Numbered from the stretch's first letter, positions 8,075 to 17,725 are shown. The stretch: 64,000 bases of DNA from Flavobacterium sp. J372 (GCF_024699965.1 NZ_JAJOMZ010000004.1:2168001-2232000), one strand, 5' to 3'. Notes: a model not told the origin generated them from the sequence alone. Translations and numbers: made by a program.

Positions 8075-9556
8075 TTAGTGTTTCTGCGGGCTTTCCGTTA
8101 TATCTTTAATGTCACCCAGATAAACCCTAACATCTTTATAACCATATTTTTTCAGTATGGAATAAGCCATTGCTGCGCGCGTACCACTTTTACAGTGCAC
8201 AATTATCGCCTTATCTGTTTTAATCTGTGCAAGATTGTCCTCAAGTGAGGCAAGGGCTATATTTTCTGCTCCTTTTACATGCCCTGTGTTGAACTCCGAG
8301 GATGTCCTGACATCAATGACTTTGGTTTTGGTCCCAACTGCCTTCAGCAAATCGTCACGCCCGGCGATTGAAAATTTTTCTAATTTTTGACCTTGCGCAT
8401 TTACATCGGTTATGTAACCATACATATTGTCCATTCCGATTCGCATTAGTTTACGTGTCAGGTCTTCAATTTCATCTTTATCAGCGATAAGAACATATTG
8501 CTGCTCATAATCCAATAGCCAGCCCATAAATGTCGAAAAAGATTTGCTTCCCTCGATATGAAGGCTTCCCGGTATATACCCGTTAGCCACAACTTCTTTT
8601 TTTCGCGTATCAATAATGATTAAGCCGTTTCTTTGCGCCTCACTGAATTCTTCTTTCGAAAGTTCATAGTACTTAGGAACTTCCACCAGAAGGCTGCGTG
8701 GCTCTCTGTTCCATTGCTTCATGACTGCAAAATACTTAGGTGGCTCTGGCTGGCCATCCAGTATATATTTTACAAAACCTTTTTCATCGTTGTGGAATTG
8801 GAAAGCTTTGTTAGTCGCTTTCTCAATTTTTAATGTGGATTGCGGAACACTGCTTAAAGACTTTCCGCAAAATGACCCTGCTCCATGTCCCGGCCAAATC
8901 TCCAACTCATCCGGCAATTTAGAAAAGCGCTGTAAAGACGCATACAAGGATTTAGCGCCTTTATCCTGAGACCCGATCTGGCCCGCTACTTTCTCAAGAA
9001 GATCAGGACGGCCTACATCACCCACAAAAACGAAATCCCCTGTAAAGGCTTTTTGCGGTTTATCAGAAACCGACTGGTCCATTAGGAGAAACGTAAGGCT
9101 CTCGGGAGTATGCCCGGGAGTATGCATAACGGTAAGAACTATTTCTCCCATTGATATCTTGTCTCCATCTTTAAGCGGTGAATGCGGAAATTCATAGGCC
9201 CAATTGCTGTCCGTTTCTCCGGATAACAATAATTCAGCTCCGGTTGCAGATACAAGTTCACGTGTGCCGCTAAGGAAATCCGCATGAATATGGGTTTCAG
9301 TGACTTTAGTAATTCTAAAATTATGCTTTCTGGCTATTTCTAAATAGGTATCAATATCACGCTTAGGATCAATTACAATAGCTTCCTTAGTCTGCAGATT
9401 AGCTATCAGATAACTTGTTTGTGCAAGGCTTTCGTCAAAAACACGTTCAACAAAAGCAGTCTGTGCCATGGACTTGGGGGTTGTGCCGAAAAAGGTAAAA
9501 AACAGGATAACTGCTGAAAATCTTATGGAACTCACGATATTTTTATTTGGATTCAT
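8075..9556 (-). CDS. CstB-like MBL-fold persulfide dioxygenase with two rhodanese domains
   Basis: A 493 aa protein with an N-terminal signal-like segment (residues 10-31, ending SMAQ), suggesting periplasmic export. Residues 35-260 are an ETHE1-type metallo-beta-lactamase domain: THIHAD (H89, H91, D93), HTPGH (H149), GDFVFVGD and PGHGAG (H224). Two rhodanese domains follow. The first has no Cys in its loop (IADKDE), and the second has an active Cys in VHCKSGTRAA (about residue 455). This MBL, dead rhodanese, live rhodanese order matches CstB of staphylococci, which oxidises persulfides to thiosulfate. It is first gene of its operon. The exported form is unusual. Confidence 0.87.
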   Translation of the reverse strand: MNPNKNIVSSIRFSAVILFFTFFGTTPKSMAQTAFVERVFDESLAQTSYLIANLQTKEAIVIDPKRDIDTYLEIARKHNFRITKVTETHIHADFLSGTRELVSATGAELLLSGETDSNWAYEFPHSPLKDGDKISMGEIVLTVMHTPGHTPESLTFLLMDQSVSDKPQKAFTGDFVFVGDVGRPDLLEKVAGQIGSQDKGAKSLYASLQRFSKLPDELEIWPGHGAGSFCGKSLSSVPQSTLKIEKATNKAFQFHNDEKGFVKYILDGQPEPPKYFAVMKQWNREPRSLLVEVPKYYELSKEEFSEAQRNGLIIIDTRKKEVVANGYIPGSLHIEGSKSFSTFMGWLLDYEQQYVLIADKDEIEDLTRKLMRIGMDNMYGYITDVNAQGQKLEKFSIAGRDDLLKAVGTKTKVIDVRTSSEFNTGHVKGAENIALASLEDNLAQIKTDKAIIVHCKSGTRAAMAYSILKKYGYKDVRVYLGDIKDITESPQKH

Positions 9557-9594
9557 AACTATGTTATATTATCAAGTTGCTAATATAAATAAAA

Positions 9595-9634
9595 ACCGTA
9601 ATCTATTCAATGTTTTTATTGAATAGATTACGGT
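9595..9634 (-). promoter_or_regulatory. 17-bp perfect inverted repeat, candidate ArsR operator
   Basis: Arms ACCGTAATCTATTCAAT and ATTGAATAGATTACGGT flank a 6-base loop, 39 bases before the start of the CstB-like gene. ATTCAAT/ATTGAAT half-sites are like those bound by ArsR/SmtB repressors. On the minus strand a T-rich tract follows, so a terminator or attenuator is the alternative. Confidence 0.5.
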
Positions 9635-9683
9635 CAAAATTTAAAAAAACTTTGGCTGGCTGATCCGAAATAGTTCTAAATAA

Positions 9684-9710
9684 AAAACTCTCATCAGTGA
9701 TGAGAGTTTT
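9684..9710 (-). terminator. Rho-independent terminator
   Basis: Perfect stem AAAACTCTCATC / GATGAGAGTTTT with a 3-base loop, followed on the minus strand by a T-rich tract. It lies 5 bases after the HMA protein gene and closes the operon that begins near 14129. Confidence 0.8.
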
Positions 9711-9714
9711 AAGA

Positions 9715-10071
9715 TTACTTTTTGCAGCAACCGTCGAGGTTTTTGTAGCCTGCCGGGTCTGCTTTCACGTCATCGGCATCATAGCCTAACTTGCTGATTG
9801 CAGTCTTTACTTTGCCAAGGTCCGTCTTCTTTGTATTGTAGGTAACCTTTATGGTCATCTTTTCCTCATCCAGGACTACCATCTGTACTCCCGGCTCTTT
9901 CAAAAGCTTTTGGTTGAAAAGCTGGCCGCAGGTCTCGCACACTTTACAGTGGTCGCAATAGATTGTCGTCTTAATTGTGGCGGTCTGGATTTTTTTCTCC
10001 TGTGCAGAAACATTTGTTGAGAAAAGCATTACCGTAAAGGCAATAAGGAATGTTTTAAAAATTGTTTTCAT
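9715..10071 (-). CDS. Secreted HMA-domain metal-binding protein
   Basis: A 118 aa protein with a clear signal peptide (MKTIFKTFLIAFTVMLFSTNVSA, cleavage after SA). A ferredoxin-fold HMA domain follows with metal-site cysteines in IYCDHCKVCETCGQLF and a C-terminal KNLDGCCKK. HMA proteins bind Cu(I), Zn(II) or Cd(II). The extra Cys pair and terminal CC are beyond the usual CxxC. I chose the Met at 10071 because longer frames run into the intergenic region. It is the last gene of the P-type ATPase operon, so delivery of metal to or from that pump is likely. Confidence 0.82.
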   Translation of the reverse strand: MKTIFKTFLIAFTVMLFSTNVSAQEKKIQTATIKTTIYCDHCKVCETCGQLFNQKLLKEPGVQMVVLDEEKMTIKVTYNTKKTDLGKVKTAISKLGYDADDVKADPAGYKNLDGCCKK

Positions 10072-10135
10072 AATTAGATAATTGTTAAGCAAACATAATG
10101 ATTTTTTATAATAATTTAAATAAACAGGGATGTCA

Positions 10136-12087
10136 CTATTGCCGAGCCAGGCGTGTGCCCTGTATACGGACGGCATTGAGTATGGCCAGCAGCGCAACAC
10201 CCACATCGGCTATTACAGCCTCCCAAAGGTTTGCCATTCCGGCTGTACCCAAAATCAGCACCAGGGCCTTTATGCCGATTGCAAGGCAGATATTCTGCCA
10301 GACGATCCTTTTGGTCAGCCTCCCGATCCTGATGGCGGAGTCTATTTTCGTAAGCCGGTCATTCTGTATCACGATATCGGCGGTCTCGATTGCTGCATCG
10401 CTGCCAAGCCCTCCCATGGCGATGCCGGTATCAGCAAGGGCGAGTACAGGGGCATCGTTTATGCCGTCTCCCACGAACGCCAGTTTCCTGCCTGAGGATT
10501 TCAGCTGTTCCAGCTTACTGACCTTGTCTTCCGGCAGCAGGTCACCGTAGGCATTGTCAATGCCCAGTTGCCGGGCTACCCTGTCTACGACAGCCTGTTT
10601 GTCTCCTGATAATATGGCTGTCGCAATGCCTTTTTATGCAGGGCTTTTATAACCGCTGCAGCGTCATCCCGGATTACGTCAGCTATCGTGATGTGCCCCG
10701 CGAATTCGCCGTCAATGGCGACCAGTACCGTTGTTTCTGTAACCTCGTCCAGCGCTGGCGGGTAAGGCACTGAATGGCTCCTGAGCAGCTTCGCATTTCC
10801 TGCCAAAACCTCTTTGCCCCCAATAGTACCTTTGAGTCCCAATCCTGGCAGCTCCCCGACATCGGCAGGCCCAGGAAAGGGAGCAATCCCATTACCGGAA
10901 GCGTACTCTACGATGGCTTTCGCCACGGGGTGGGCTGAATGCTGCTCAAGGGCACAAACGGCCCGGAGCAACGTATTTTCGTCCAACGTATAGGCATGGA
11001 TCTCACGCACTTCGAAAACACCTTTGGTAAGTGTGCCGGTCTTGTCGAAGACCACGGCCTGCACCTCGCTTATCGCATCAAGGAAGCCAGCGCCCTTAAA
11101 TAAGATGCCGTTGCGTGATGCAAGCCCTATGCCCCCGAAATAGCCCAATGGTATGGAAACCACCAGTGCGCAGGGGCAGCTGATCACTAAAAAGACCAGC
11201 GACCTGTAGGCCCATTCCCGGAAAACGTAGCCCTCGACAAACAGCGCGGGAACAAGGCAGACCAGCACTGCAAGCGCGAAGATAACCGGGGTGTACACCC
11301 TGGCGAAGCGGCTGATGAAAAGCTGTGTCCTTGATTTCCGCACCGTGGCCTCCTCCACCATCTTCAGTATGGCACTCAGCTTGCTGTCGTTATACATAGC
11401 GGTTACGGTTATAGCACAGACTTTATGCATATTGATCATCCCGGCCAGCACTGTTTCGCCCTCATACTTGGTATCAGGCTTGCTTTCTCCTGTAAGCGCT
11501 GCAGTATTAAATGCAGCACCTGAGGATGACAGGGTACCGTCGAGGCCCACCTTCTCGCCTGCTTTCACTATGATGGTTTCACCTATCCGGACCTCAGAAG
11601 GATGTACTTGCATGGTAGTGTCTGCCCGTAAGACCGTGACTACATCCGGCCGTGCGTCCAAAAGGGCGGCGATGCTCCGCTTTGCACGCCCTACAGCGGC
11701 ATCCTGGAACCATTCTCCAATGGAATAAAAGACCATCACGGCAACCCCTTCACTGTAAGAGCCCAGAACGAACGCGCCGATAGTGGCAATGCTCATAAGG
11801 AAAAACTCATTGAAGAAATCCAGCCTCAATGCCTTACGCCAGGCGAGAAGAAGCACATTGTTTCCTGACAGCAGGTAGGCTGTTAGGTACAGGAACAGGT
11901 CCAGCGGGAATTGGACTGCCCGGGAGAAGACAGACTCTAGGACAATCAGTGCCAAAAGGATTGCCAGACCCGCCAGCAGCGGCCATCGTCTTTGCAGGGC
12001 ACCGGGTACAGCTGTACCCTGTGCCTGCGGATTTGGGGCAGCGGCGGAACATCCGCCACCGTTGCCCTGGCAACATGTATCGCTCAT
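10136..12087 (-). CDS. P1B-type heavy-metal ATPase (CadA/ZntA-like), frame broken
   Basis: About 650 aa after repair. The Cys-rich N terminus (MSDTCCQGNGGGCS) replaces a full HMA domain. Landmarks in order: actuator LTGES, transmembrane metal motif SCPCALVVS, phosphorylation motif DKTGTLTKG, SAHPVA nucleotide-binding motif, then VGDGINDAPVL. The CPC motif points to Zn/Cd/Pb or Cu/Ag export. The frame breaks after residue 489; one more T in the T5 run at 10631-10635 restores HKKGIATAIL and joins the last third. The HMA protein gene lies 64 bases downstream in the same direction. The break is probably a sequence error. Confidence 0.83.
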
Positions 12088-12202
12088 AATAATAAACTGG
12101 TATTAATAAAGATATCCCCCGGAAGGTTTACCGGGTGGGGTTACTGCACCAGCATCAGGGCACAGGGAAAGATTCCTGCGGCCACGGCTGACCATACTTA
12201 AA

Positions 12203-12574
12203 TCAGCTAACGCGGGGAGGCTGCCAGATAGACGATTGTGCGTTCCGCACAATCTGGCACTGGAGCGGATACGAATTCACCTGTTCCTCATGGCTGGGAG
12301 GCGGGAATTCAAAAGTTTGCGGTGCGGTGGCAAAAAAACCGCCGCAGCCGTTGCAGAAAGAATACTGAAGGCAGTCACTGCATCCATCATCTGCCTGGCT
12401 GCTGCAGCCGTGGTCATCGCTATGGTGCTCCGTATGCGAAAGGGCATCGGAAATGGCACAGCAAGGCAGCGCCGTGGCAGCCAGCATGGAAAATGAAAGT
12501 ATGAACAGCAGTATCCTCAAGCGCAATGAATCTTTAATGCAAGCAAATATACGACTATTTGCAGGCCATTTCAA
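12203..12574 (-). CDS. Small secreted Cys/His protein, IWQPP C terminus
   Basis: A 123 aa protein with a hydrophobic signal (RILLFILSFSMLAATALPCC), a His/Cys-rich stretch (SHTEHHSDDHGCSS, DGCSDC, FCNGCGGFF) and a C terminus containing SSIWQPPRVS. It shares its layout with the proteins at 3266-3601 and 27116-27454 (DUF6660-like). The first Met at 12574 gives a longer leader than usual; an internal start is possible. It sits between the hypothetical protein at 12627 and the P1B ATPase in one operon. A periplasmic metal-binding role is inferred. Confidence 0.68.
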   Translation of the reverse strand: MKWPANSRIFACIKDSLRLRILLFILSFSMLAATALPCCAISDALSHTEHHSDDHGCSSQADDGCSDCLQYSFCNGCGGFFATAPQTFEFPPPSHEEQVNSYPLQCQIVRNAQSSIWQPPRVS

Positions 12575-12626
12575 TTCTTTTGCAACTATTGTGCCGAACC
12601 CTCCGCGCCCAAACCTTCCGTTGTTT

Positions 12627-13034
12627 TTAATGGCTATGCCCGCGCTTTTTCTTCCTGCTGTGGGACGAGTTGGGGAACGTCACCGAAAGCCGCTCCCCTT
12701 CTACATCCAGTATGATCATGCAGTGCTCGAAAGAGGCTGCAGAGGCCGGTATGGTCGTAACGAAATAGCCTTTGTCGCTTTTTACCAAGAAGGCCTTCTC
12801 GGATGGTTTCTTTCCAAAAATGAACTCCGCCTCGATGCCCGTATACTGAAGCGATGGTTTCCCCTCTGCTTCAAGCACATAGATAGTCAGCTGGCTGCCC
12901 GACTGTACCATCTCAAAGTGATAGCCATTCGACTCTTCCACTATCCCGCCGTGACGGGGTTCATCTTTATGTGCCTGCGCATTTGCTAAACCTGTGGCAA
13001 GGCACCATAATGCGAGGGTAATCAATAATCTCAT
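12627..13034 (-). CDS. Exported hypothetical protein with His-rich tail
   Basis: A 135 aa protein starting MRLLITLALWCLATGLANA, a good signal peptide. The body includes KDEPRHGGIVEESNGYHFEMV and ends SRKKKRGHSH. The HGG and His/Lys tail suggest metal contact. Related sequences seem to occur in Bacteroidetes metal-efflux clusters, but I cannot name the family. The start at 13034 was chosen because it gives the signal peptide. It follows the glycosyltransferase gene by 16 bases. Confidence 0.68.
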   Translation of the reverse strand: MRLLITLALWCLATGLANAQAHKDEPRHGGIVEESNGYHFEMVQSGSQLTIYVLEAEGKPSLQYTGIEAEFIFGKKPSEKAFLVKSDKGYFVTTIPASAASFEHCMIILDVEGERLSVTFPNSSHSRKKKRGHSH

Positions 13035-13050
13035 ATATCCCGGATTTAAG

Positions 13051-14129
13051 TTATTTATGGCGATAGTCCTGTACATCCTTTGTCAACAGGTCTGAAATAG
13101 CCTGAAATAAGACGTCTTCATCGTTCTTATTTGTATCGAAAGCAAGGCTGCCATTGCCGTAGGGCGCATATTTCTTCGGGTTCGTAACATTGAACAGCCC
13201 GATGACAGGGATTCCTGATGCCGATGCCAGGTGCATGATCCCACTGTCGGCACCTATGAAAAGGTGGCAGTTGGCGATTACCGAGGCTAATTCCCGCACC
13301 TGGGCGGTATAATAGCAGGGTGCTTTGAAGCCGAGCTGCGAAACATTCTCTACAGGCAGGGCCTCAATTACCGCATGCTCGGGGAATTCAGTCTGGATGC
13401 GCCTGTAGATGCGCTCCCAGAATGTGGCGCTGAGTTTCTTTGTGTCTGTGGCGTGCGTGAACAGCGCAATGACCTTTGCATTGCCCCTGGCCAGTTTTCT
13501 CACGGTTTCACTGGCCTGATTTAATTCTGTTCCGGTTAGCAGGATATCAGGCATCGGTACCGGATACCGGGTTACCGCTTGATGTTGCGTTGTAGACAGG
13601 AAATACCTTAGATTATATACCGGCTTTTTCGCCAGATGCCCATAATCCGGGAGATGGGCAGCCTCTTGCTCCGGCAGGTTGCCGTTGATCCGGAAACGCC
13701 CCCTTGCAAATGCTGTCGCCATCCTGCCCGATGAAGAGCCGGGATCGATGTTGATGACCAGATCGTAGGGTTTCAATCGCAACTGCAGCCAGCGATACGT
13801 ATACAGGTACAATCGGCTGAAATGCTTTTTGGGGAGTGCGATAACCTTGCCGACATTCTCATAATTCCGGAAAACCGCTCCGGCGGTATTCCCTTTACGA
13901 AAAGGTCTACCGTAGCGCCGGGCAGCAGGTGGTTTATTTCCCGTACAAGAGGGGTAAGCATCAGTGTATTGCCCAGCCTGTGGTTGGGGCGCACCACCAA
14001 TATCCGCTCAATTGTGGCAGCATCGAGGCCGGGCGGTGCCGCCTCTACTTCCGAACCCAGGCTTTTGGTGAGCGCACCCAGCAGGGAGCGCTTGTGGCTG
14101 TTGGCTTTCCTTAAGAAGTTTTTCATCAT
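13051..14129 (-). CDS. Glycosyltransferase family 9 (heptosyltransferase-like), frame broken
   Basis: About 360 aa after repair. The N-terminal part has RPNHRLGNTLMLTPLV, the donor-side signature of family 9 (ADP-heptose:LPS transferase type). The C-terminal part has FIGADSGIMHLASASGIPVIGLFN, the matching GT-B C-domain motif. The two parts lie in different frames; adding a base at the CCC at 13891-13893 (plus strand) restores KGNTAGAVFRNYENVGKVIALPKK. It heads the operon leading to the P1B ATPase. Surface glycan change as part of metal resistance is an inference. Divergent from the gene at 14299, with a shared regulatory box between. Confidence 0.75.
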
Positions 14130-14188
14130 AACGCAGCGAATTATTGGATTGGCGGTGTGGTCATGCTCAAGCGGCTAAAGTAACAGCC

Positions 14189-14211
14189 AAATCTGAAGGA
14201 ATTCTGTAGCG
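14189..14211 (+). promoter_or_regulatory. Conserved 23-bp box, site 1
   Basis: Contains GAAGGAATTCTGTAGCG. The same box occurs at 27562-27584, as an inverted near-copy at 27616-27637, and inverted at 29601-29624. It lies between the divergent glycosyltransferase and copper-receptor operons. Likely operator of the two-component regulator at 27656. Confidence 0.6.
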
Positions 14212-14298
14212 GGACTATGCGATATCCTTACAAATAATGCTTCTCGAGGCTTGCTGAAAAACCTTTTCTACCGTACCTTTGGCGGGCTAAGATTTGTA

Positions 14299-14673
14299 AT
14301 GAGGATACTGCATTGGATACCTGGTTTTATTGTTGCCGTGATGTTCGTGACCATCGCGCAGAATTCAGTGCTCAGCATTTTATATGATGTGGATCCCTCA
14401 CTTTTCATCGCGACGTTCTGCCGCAATACTGACAGGCCGGAACTCCATTGCAACGGAAAGTGCAGGCTGGCAGAAATGCAGCGCGAAGAGAGCCGGCAGC
14501 AGGCCAAAGACCTGCTGAAGCAACTCTCCGAGATACCGCTTTTCATTGCAGCCGGGTTTACAAAATTGCCTGAGCTTCCCCTTATAGTTGCAGTTGACCG
14601 CAGGCCGGTTAGCTTCAATCCCCAGGATTATAACTTCCTCTACGCAGACAAATCGATCCGCCCGCCCTGCTAG
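14299..14673 (+). CDS. Small membrane-anchored CxGxC protein
   Basis: A 124 aa protein beginning MRILHWIPGFIVAVMFVTIA, a membrane anchor or signal. Downstream are TFCRNTDRPELHCNGKCRLAEM (about residues 48-69), an amphipathic Gln/Glu-rich helix, and a C terminus SIRPPC. HCNGKC resembles soft-metal sites. Similar proteins, as I recall, precede copper-type TonB receptors in Bacteroidetes. It leads the uptake operon with the YtkA-like lipoprotein and receptor. I chose the Met at 14299 because upstream in-frame sequence lacks a plausible start region. Confidence 0.66.
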   Translation: MRILHWIPGFIVAVMFVTIAQNSVLSILYDVDPSLFIATFCRNTDRPELHCNGKCRLAEMQREESRQQAKDLLKQLSEIPLFIAAGFTKLPELPLIVAVDRRPVSFNPQDYNFLYADKSIRPPC

Positions 14674-14802
14674 GAGGGCAACATTCCCAAAACTATACTA
14701 TTAAATACAGCCTGTACAAACCATACAGCGGCTGCGCAGCATTGTGTTGCGCTTTGGGGCATGGTATGCCCACGGACGATTTATAAACCTCAATATTCTT
14801 TA

Positions 14803-15654
14803 ATGAAAACAATACAAAAATTCAGATATATCCTGGCTGTTGTTGCAGCCCTTGCTTTTGGCTCATGTTCTTCGGACGATGGGCAAAGTGCCACCGATCC
14901 CCTTCAGGGACTCCGCCTTGCTACTACCCTGTCAAACCAGGCGCATAGCCTCGAACTCTACACCTCCAGCGGTACTTTCGAAACCGGCTACAATGCCGTA
15001 TACGTTAAGGTTAAGGATAATGATAATGGGACTTATGTAGGCAATGTTCCGCTAAGCTGGAATCCCGTGATGCAGATGTCCGGCATGAGCCATTCCTGCC
15101 CCGCCTCAGCAGTTAGCCCGGTAGAAGGCCAATCGGCTGTTTATTCAGGCTACATCGTATTCCAGATGGCCGGGAACGCTATGGAATACTGGACACTTAG
15201 CCTTGACTATGAGATTGACGGGACTGCCTACCAGGCATCAGCAGCGATAGATGTAAATCCTTCTGCCAGGAGGCGCGTTGAATCGTTCCAGGGTACAGAC
15301 GGGAAAAATTATGTCTTAGCCCTGGTGGAACCCTCACAGCCCAGGGTTGCCATAAATGATATGTCAGCAGTGCTGTATACCATGGAAAGCATAATGGATT
15401 TTATGCCTGCAGCAGGTTATGCCATCCATATCGACCCAAGGATGCCGGGCATGGGCAACCACACATCTCCCAATAATGAAAGCCTGGTGCCGTCCGTGGG
15501 CAGCGATGCTTACAAAGGCAGGCTGAGCCTTACCATGACCGGCTACTGGAAGATAAACCTCCGCCTGGCTGACTCGGCGGGTACGGTAGTTAAGGGAGAG
15601 CCGGTTACCGAATCCAACCCCTCAAGCAGCATCTTTTTTGAAATAGAGTTTTAA
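14803..15654 (+). CDS. Lipoprotein with YtkA/FixH-like domain
   Basis: A 283 aa lipoprotein (lipobox AFGSC, Cys near residue 21, followed by SSDD). It appears to hold two immunoglobulin-like domains; both carry methionine-rich stretches (VMQMSGMSHSC and DPRMPGMGNHTSP), and the end DAYKGRLSLTMTGYWKINL is typical of YtkA/FixH-like domains. Met/His clusters fit Cu(I) binding. The next gene, a TonB receptor, starts 2 bases after the stop, so the pair is tightly coupled. The start at 14803 gives the signal peptide; an upstream ATG at 14761 does not. Confidence 0.78.
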   Translation: MKTIQKFRYILAVVAALAFGSCSSDDGQSATDPLQGLRLATTLSNQAHSLELYTSSGTFETGYNAVYVKVKDNDNGTYVGNVPLSWNPVMQMSGMSHSCPASAVSPVEGQSAVYSGYIVFQMAGNAMEYWTLSLDYEIDGTAYQASAAIDVNPSARRRVESFQGTDGKNYVLALVEPSQPRVAINDMSAVLYTMESIMDFMPAAGYAIHIDPRMPGMGNHTSPNNESLVPSVGSDAYKGRLSLTMTGYWKINLRLADSAGTVVKGEPVTESNPSSSIFFEIEF

Positions 15655-15655
15655 G

Positions 15656-17719
15656 ATGGAAAATATCCTGAATGCATTTCCCCGCAACGCGTGGGGATTG
15701 CTGTGCTGCCTCCAAAAGGGCTGTTTGTTCCTATACCCTTTGGCCATTGGTTTGTGGGCTTCGGGAACTGCCGCACAGGAAAGGGCCGGTTTTCCTGCCG
15801 ATACCGTCCAGCCTGTCCAACTGCAGGAAGTGATGGTGGTCTCCGGCCGCAGCCCGTCCCAAAAGGCAGATAAGCCCCTGGCAACCATCGACCATTACCT
15901 TGCGCAAAGCCTTTCCCTCGATATGGTCCGGCGCGGTACCTATGCGTGGGAGCCGTACCTTAACGGCATGGCTTCCGAGAGAAGCGTGACCACCATAGAC
16001 GGGATGCGCATCTATGCTGCATGCACCGACAGGATGGACCCGGTTACTTCCTACATTGAGGTGACCAACCTTGAGGAGGCGGTGATCACATCAGGACAGC
16101 ATGGGGCCACGGGTGGCGCGACGATTGCAGGAGGCCTGGACCTACGGCGGAAAAAAAGCTATTTCGGCGAAAAGGAATTCCGGGGGACTGTCCTGGGTGG
16201 GTTTGAATCGAACAACCGGCAAAAGATTGCCGGGGCGGATTTTTCATATCGCAGCCAGAAGCTATATGCCGACATTGACCTGATGTACAGGGATGCGGGC
16301 AATTACACTTCTGGAAGCGGCAGAGAGCTGTTGTATTCTCAGTTTACGAAATATAATGTTTCGGCAATTACAGGATATAAGATAAGTGAACACCAGCAGC
16401 TGGAGGCTTCGGTGATTTATGACCATGCGGTAGATGTAGGCTACCCGGCGCTTCCCATGGACGTATCCTCGGCAAAGGCTGTGATAGGCTCCATGGTCTA
16501 TATCCGGCACCATCTTTCGGACGTGGTCCAGCGCTGGGAATCTAAAGTGTACTACAACAGCATCGCGCACATGATGGATGACACCAAACGGCCGGATGTC
16601 CCGGTCAGGATGGACATGCCCGGCTGGAGCAGGACGGCAGGGCTGTACTCCGTTATTAATGGAATTTCAGGCAATCATCGCTGGAAAGCCAATGTCAGCG
16701 CCCACCACAACAAATCAAGGGCAGAGATGACAATGTTCTCTAATACACCCGCTGAAAACGATATGTTTATGCTGACCTGGCCGGGGGTACAGACCAATTA
16801 TAGCGATATATCCCTTGAGGATGCCATAATCACGGGCCGGAATACGGATGTGACACTTACCGCCGGTGCCGCCGTACACAACAATATCGTGGCGGAGCGC
16901 TTCGGGCTGCAAAGCCTTCAGATATTTTATCCCAGGATGGAAAAAAGCAGAACCAGGATGCTCCCGCGCCTGGCGGCCTCAATCCGGCACAGCCGGGAGG
17001 CTTTCAGTTATGTAGCCGGCCTTTCCTACGGAGAGCGGGCACCGGGCGTATCCGAAGGCTATGGCTTTTACCTGTTCAACAGTTTTGACCGCTTCGACTA
17101 CATTGGCAATCCCCTGATGAAAAATGAGAAATCGGCTGCCATAGATGCCGCTGTGTCGTACGATGCGCCGGGGTTCCGGCTGAAGCTCTCGGGCAACTAT
17201 TTCCACCTGTTCGATTACATTATCGGCAGGCCGGATGCCAGCCTGAGTGCCATGACAATCGGTGCAGCAGGGGTCAAGGTCTACGGTCAGCTGCCCCAAG
17301 CCGGGATAGCGAACCTCTCCGCTGAGATGGGCTATGATTTCAGCGAGCGCTGGAAATCATCTGCATCGGTATCTTACCGCAGGGGCTCAGGAGATGGTGT
17401 TGGCGACCTTCCGCTCATGCAGCCATTTGCTTACCGGGCGGGACTGGGATACCTCCTTTCGTCCTTCACAGCCAAACTTGACATCTCAGGGGCGGCAAGC
17501 CAGCACCGGTTCAACCCCGCGTTCGGGGAAACCGCACTGCCTGCCTATTGCATCCTGAATGTTGGGGTTACGAAAGCATTCAGTTGGGACAACGGATCGC
17601 TTTTGCTCAAAGGAGGCATCGAAAACCTGTTTGATACCGAGTATACCACCTTCGCGGACTGGAACAGGCTGCCAAGGATGGGCAGGAATTTCTTTATCAA
17701 TATCTCGTATAATTTTTAA
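15656..17719 (+). CDS. TonB-dependent receptor, copper type
   Basis: A 687 aa outer-membrane receptor. It has a signal region (to about residue 42), a TonB-box-like QLQEVMVVSG, a plug domain (to about residue 165, ATGGATIAGGLDLRR), and a beta-barrel ending in the terminal aromatic FFINISYNF. The plug motif IYAACTDRMDPVTSYIEV resembles the AC..HMDPPTSY signature of copper receptors OprC/NosA. Import of Cu or a Cu chelate is inferred. A strong terminator follows. It is co-transcribed with the YtkA-like lipoprotein. Confidence 0.83.
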   Translation: MENILNAFPRNAWGLLCCLQKGCLFLYPLAIGLWASGTAAQERAGFPADTVQPVQLQEVMVVSGRSPSQKADKPLATIDHYLAQSLSLDMVRRGTYAWEPYLNGMASERSVTTIDGMRIYAACTDRMDPVTSYIEVTNLEEAVITSGQHGATGGATIAGGLDLRRKKSYFGEKEFRGTVLGGFESNNRQKIAGADFSYRSQKLYADIDLMYRDAGNYTSGSGRELLYSQFTKYNVSAITGYKISEHQQLEASVIYDHAVDVGYPALPMDVSSAKAVIGSMVYIRHHLSDVVQRWESKVYYNSIAHMMDDTKRPDVPVRMDMPGWSRTAGLYSVINGISGNHRWKANVSAHHNKSRAEMTMFSNTPAENDMFMLTWPGVQTNYSDISLEDAIITGRNTDVTLTAGAAVHNNIVAERFGLQSLQIFYPRMEKSRTRMLPRLAASIRHSREAFSYVAGLSYGERAPGVSEGYGFYLFNSFDRFDYIGNPLMKNEKSAAIDAAVSYDAPGFRLKLSGNYFHLFDYIIGRPDASLSAMTIGAAGVKVYGQLPQAGIANLSAEMGYDFSERWKSSASVSYRRGSGDGVGDLPLMQPFAYRAGLGYLLSSFTAKLDISGAASQHRFNPAFGETALPAYCILNVGVTKAFSWDNGSLLLKGGIENLFDTEYTTFADWNRLPRMGRNFFINISYNF

Positions 17720-17725
17720 AACCTA

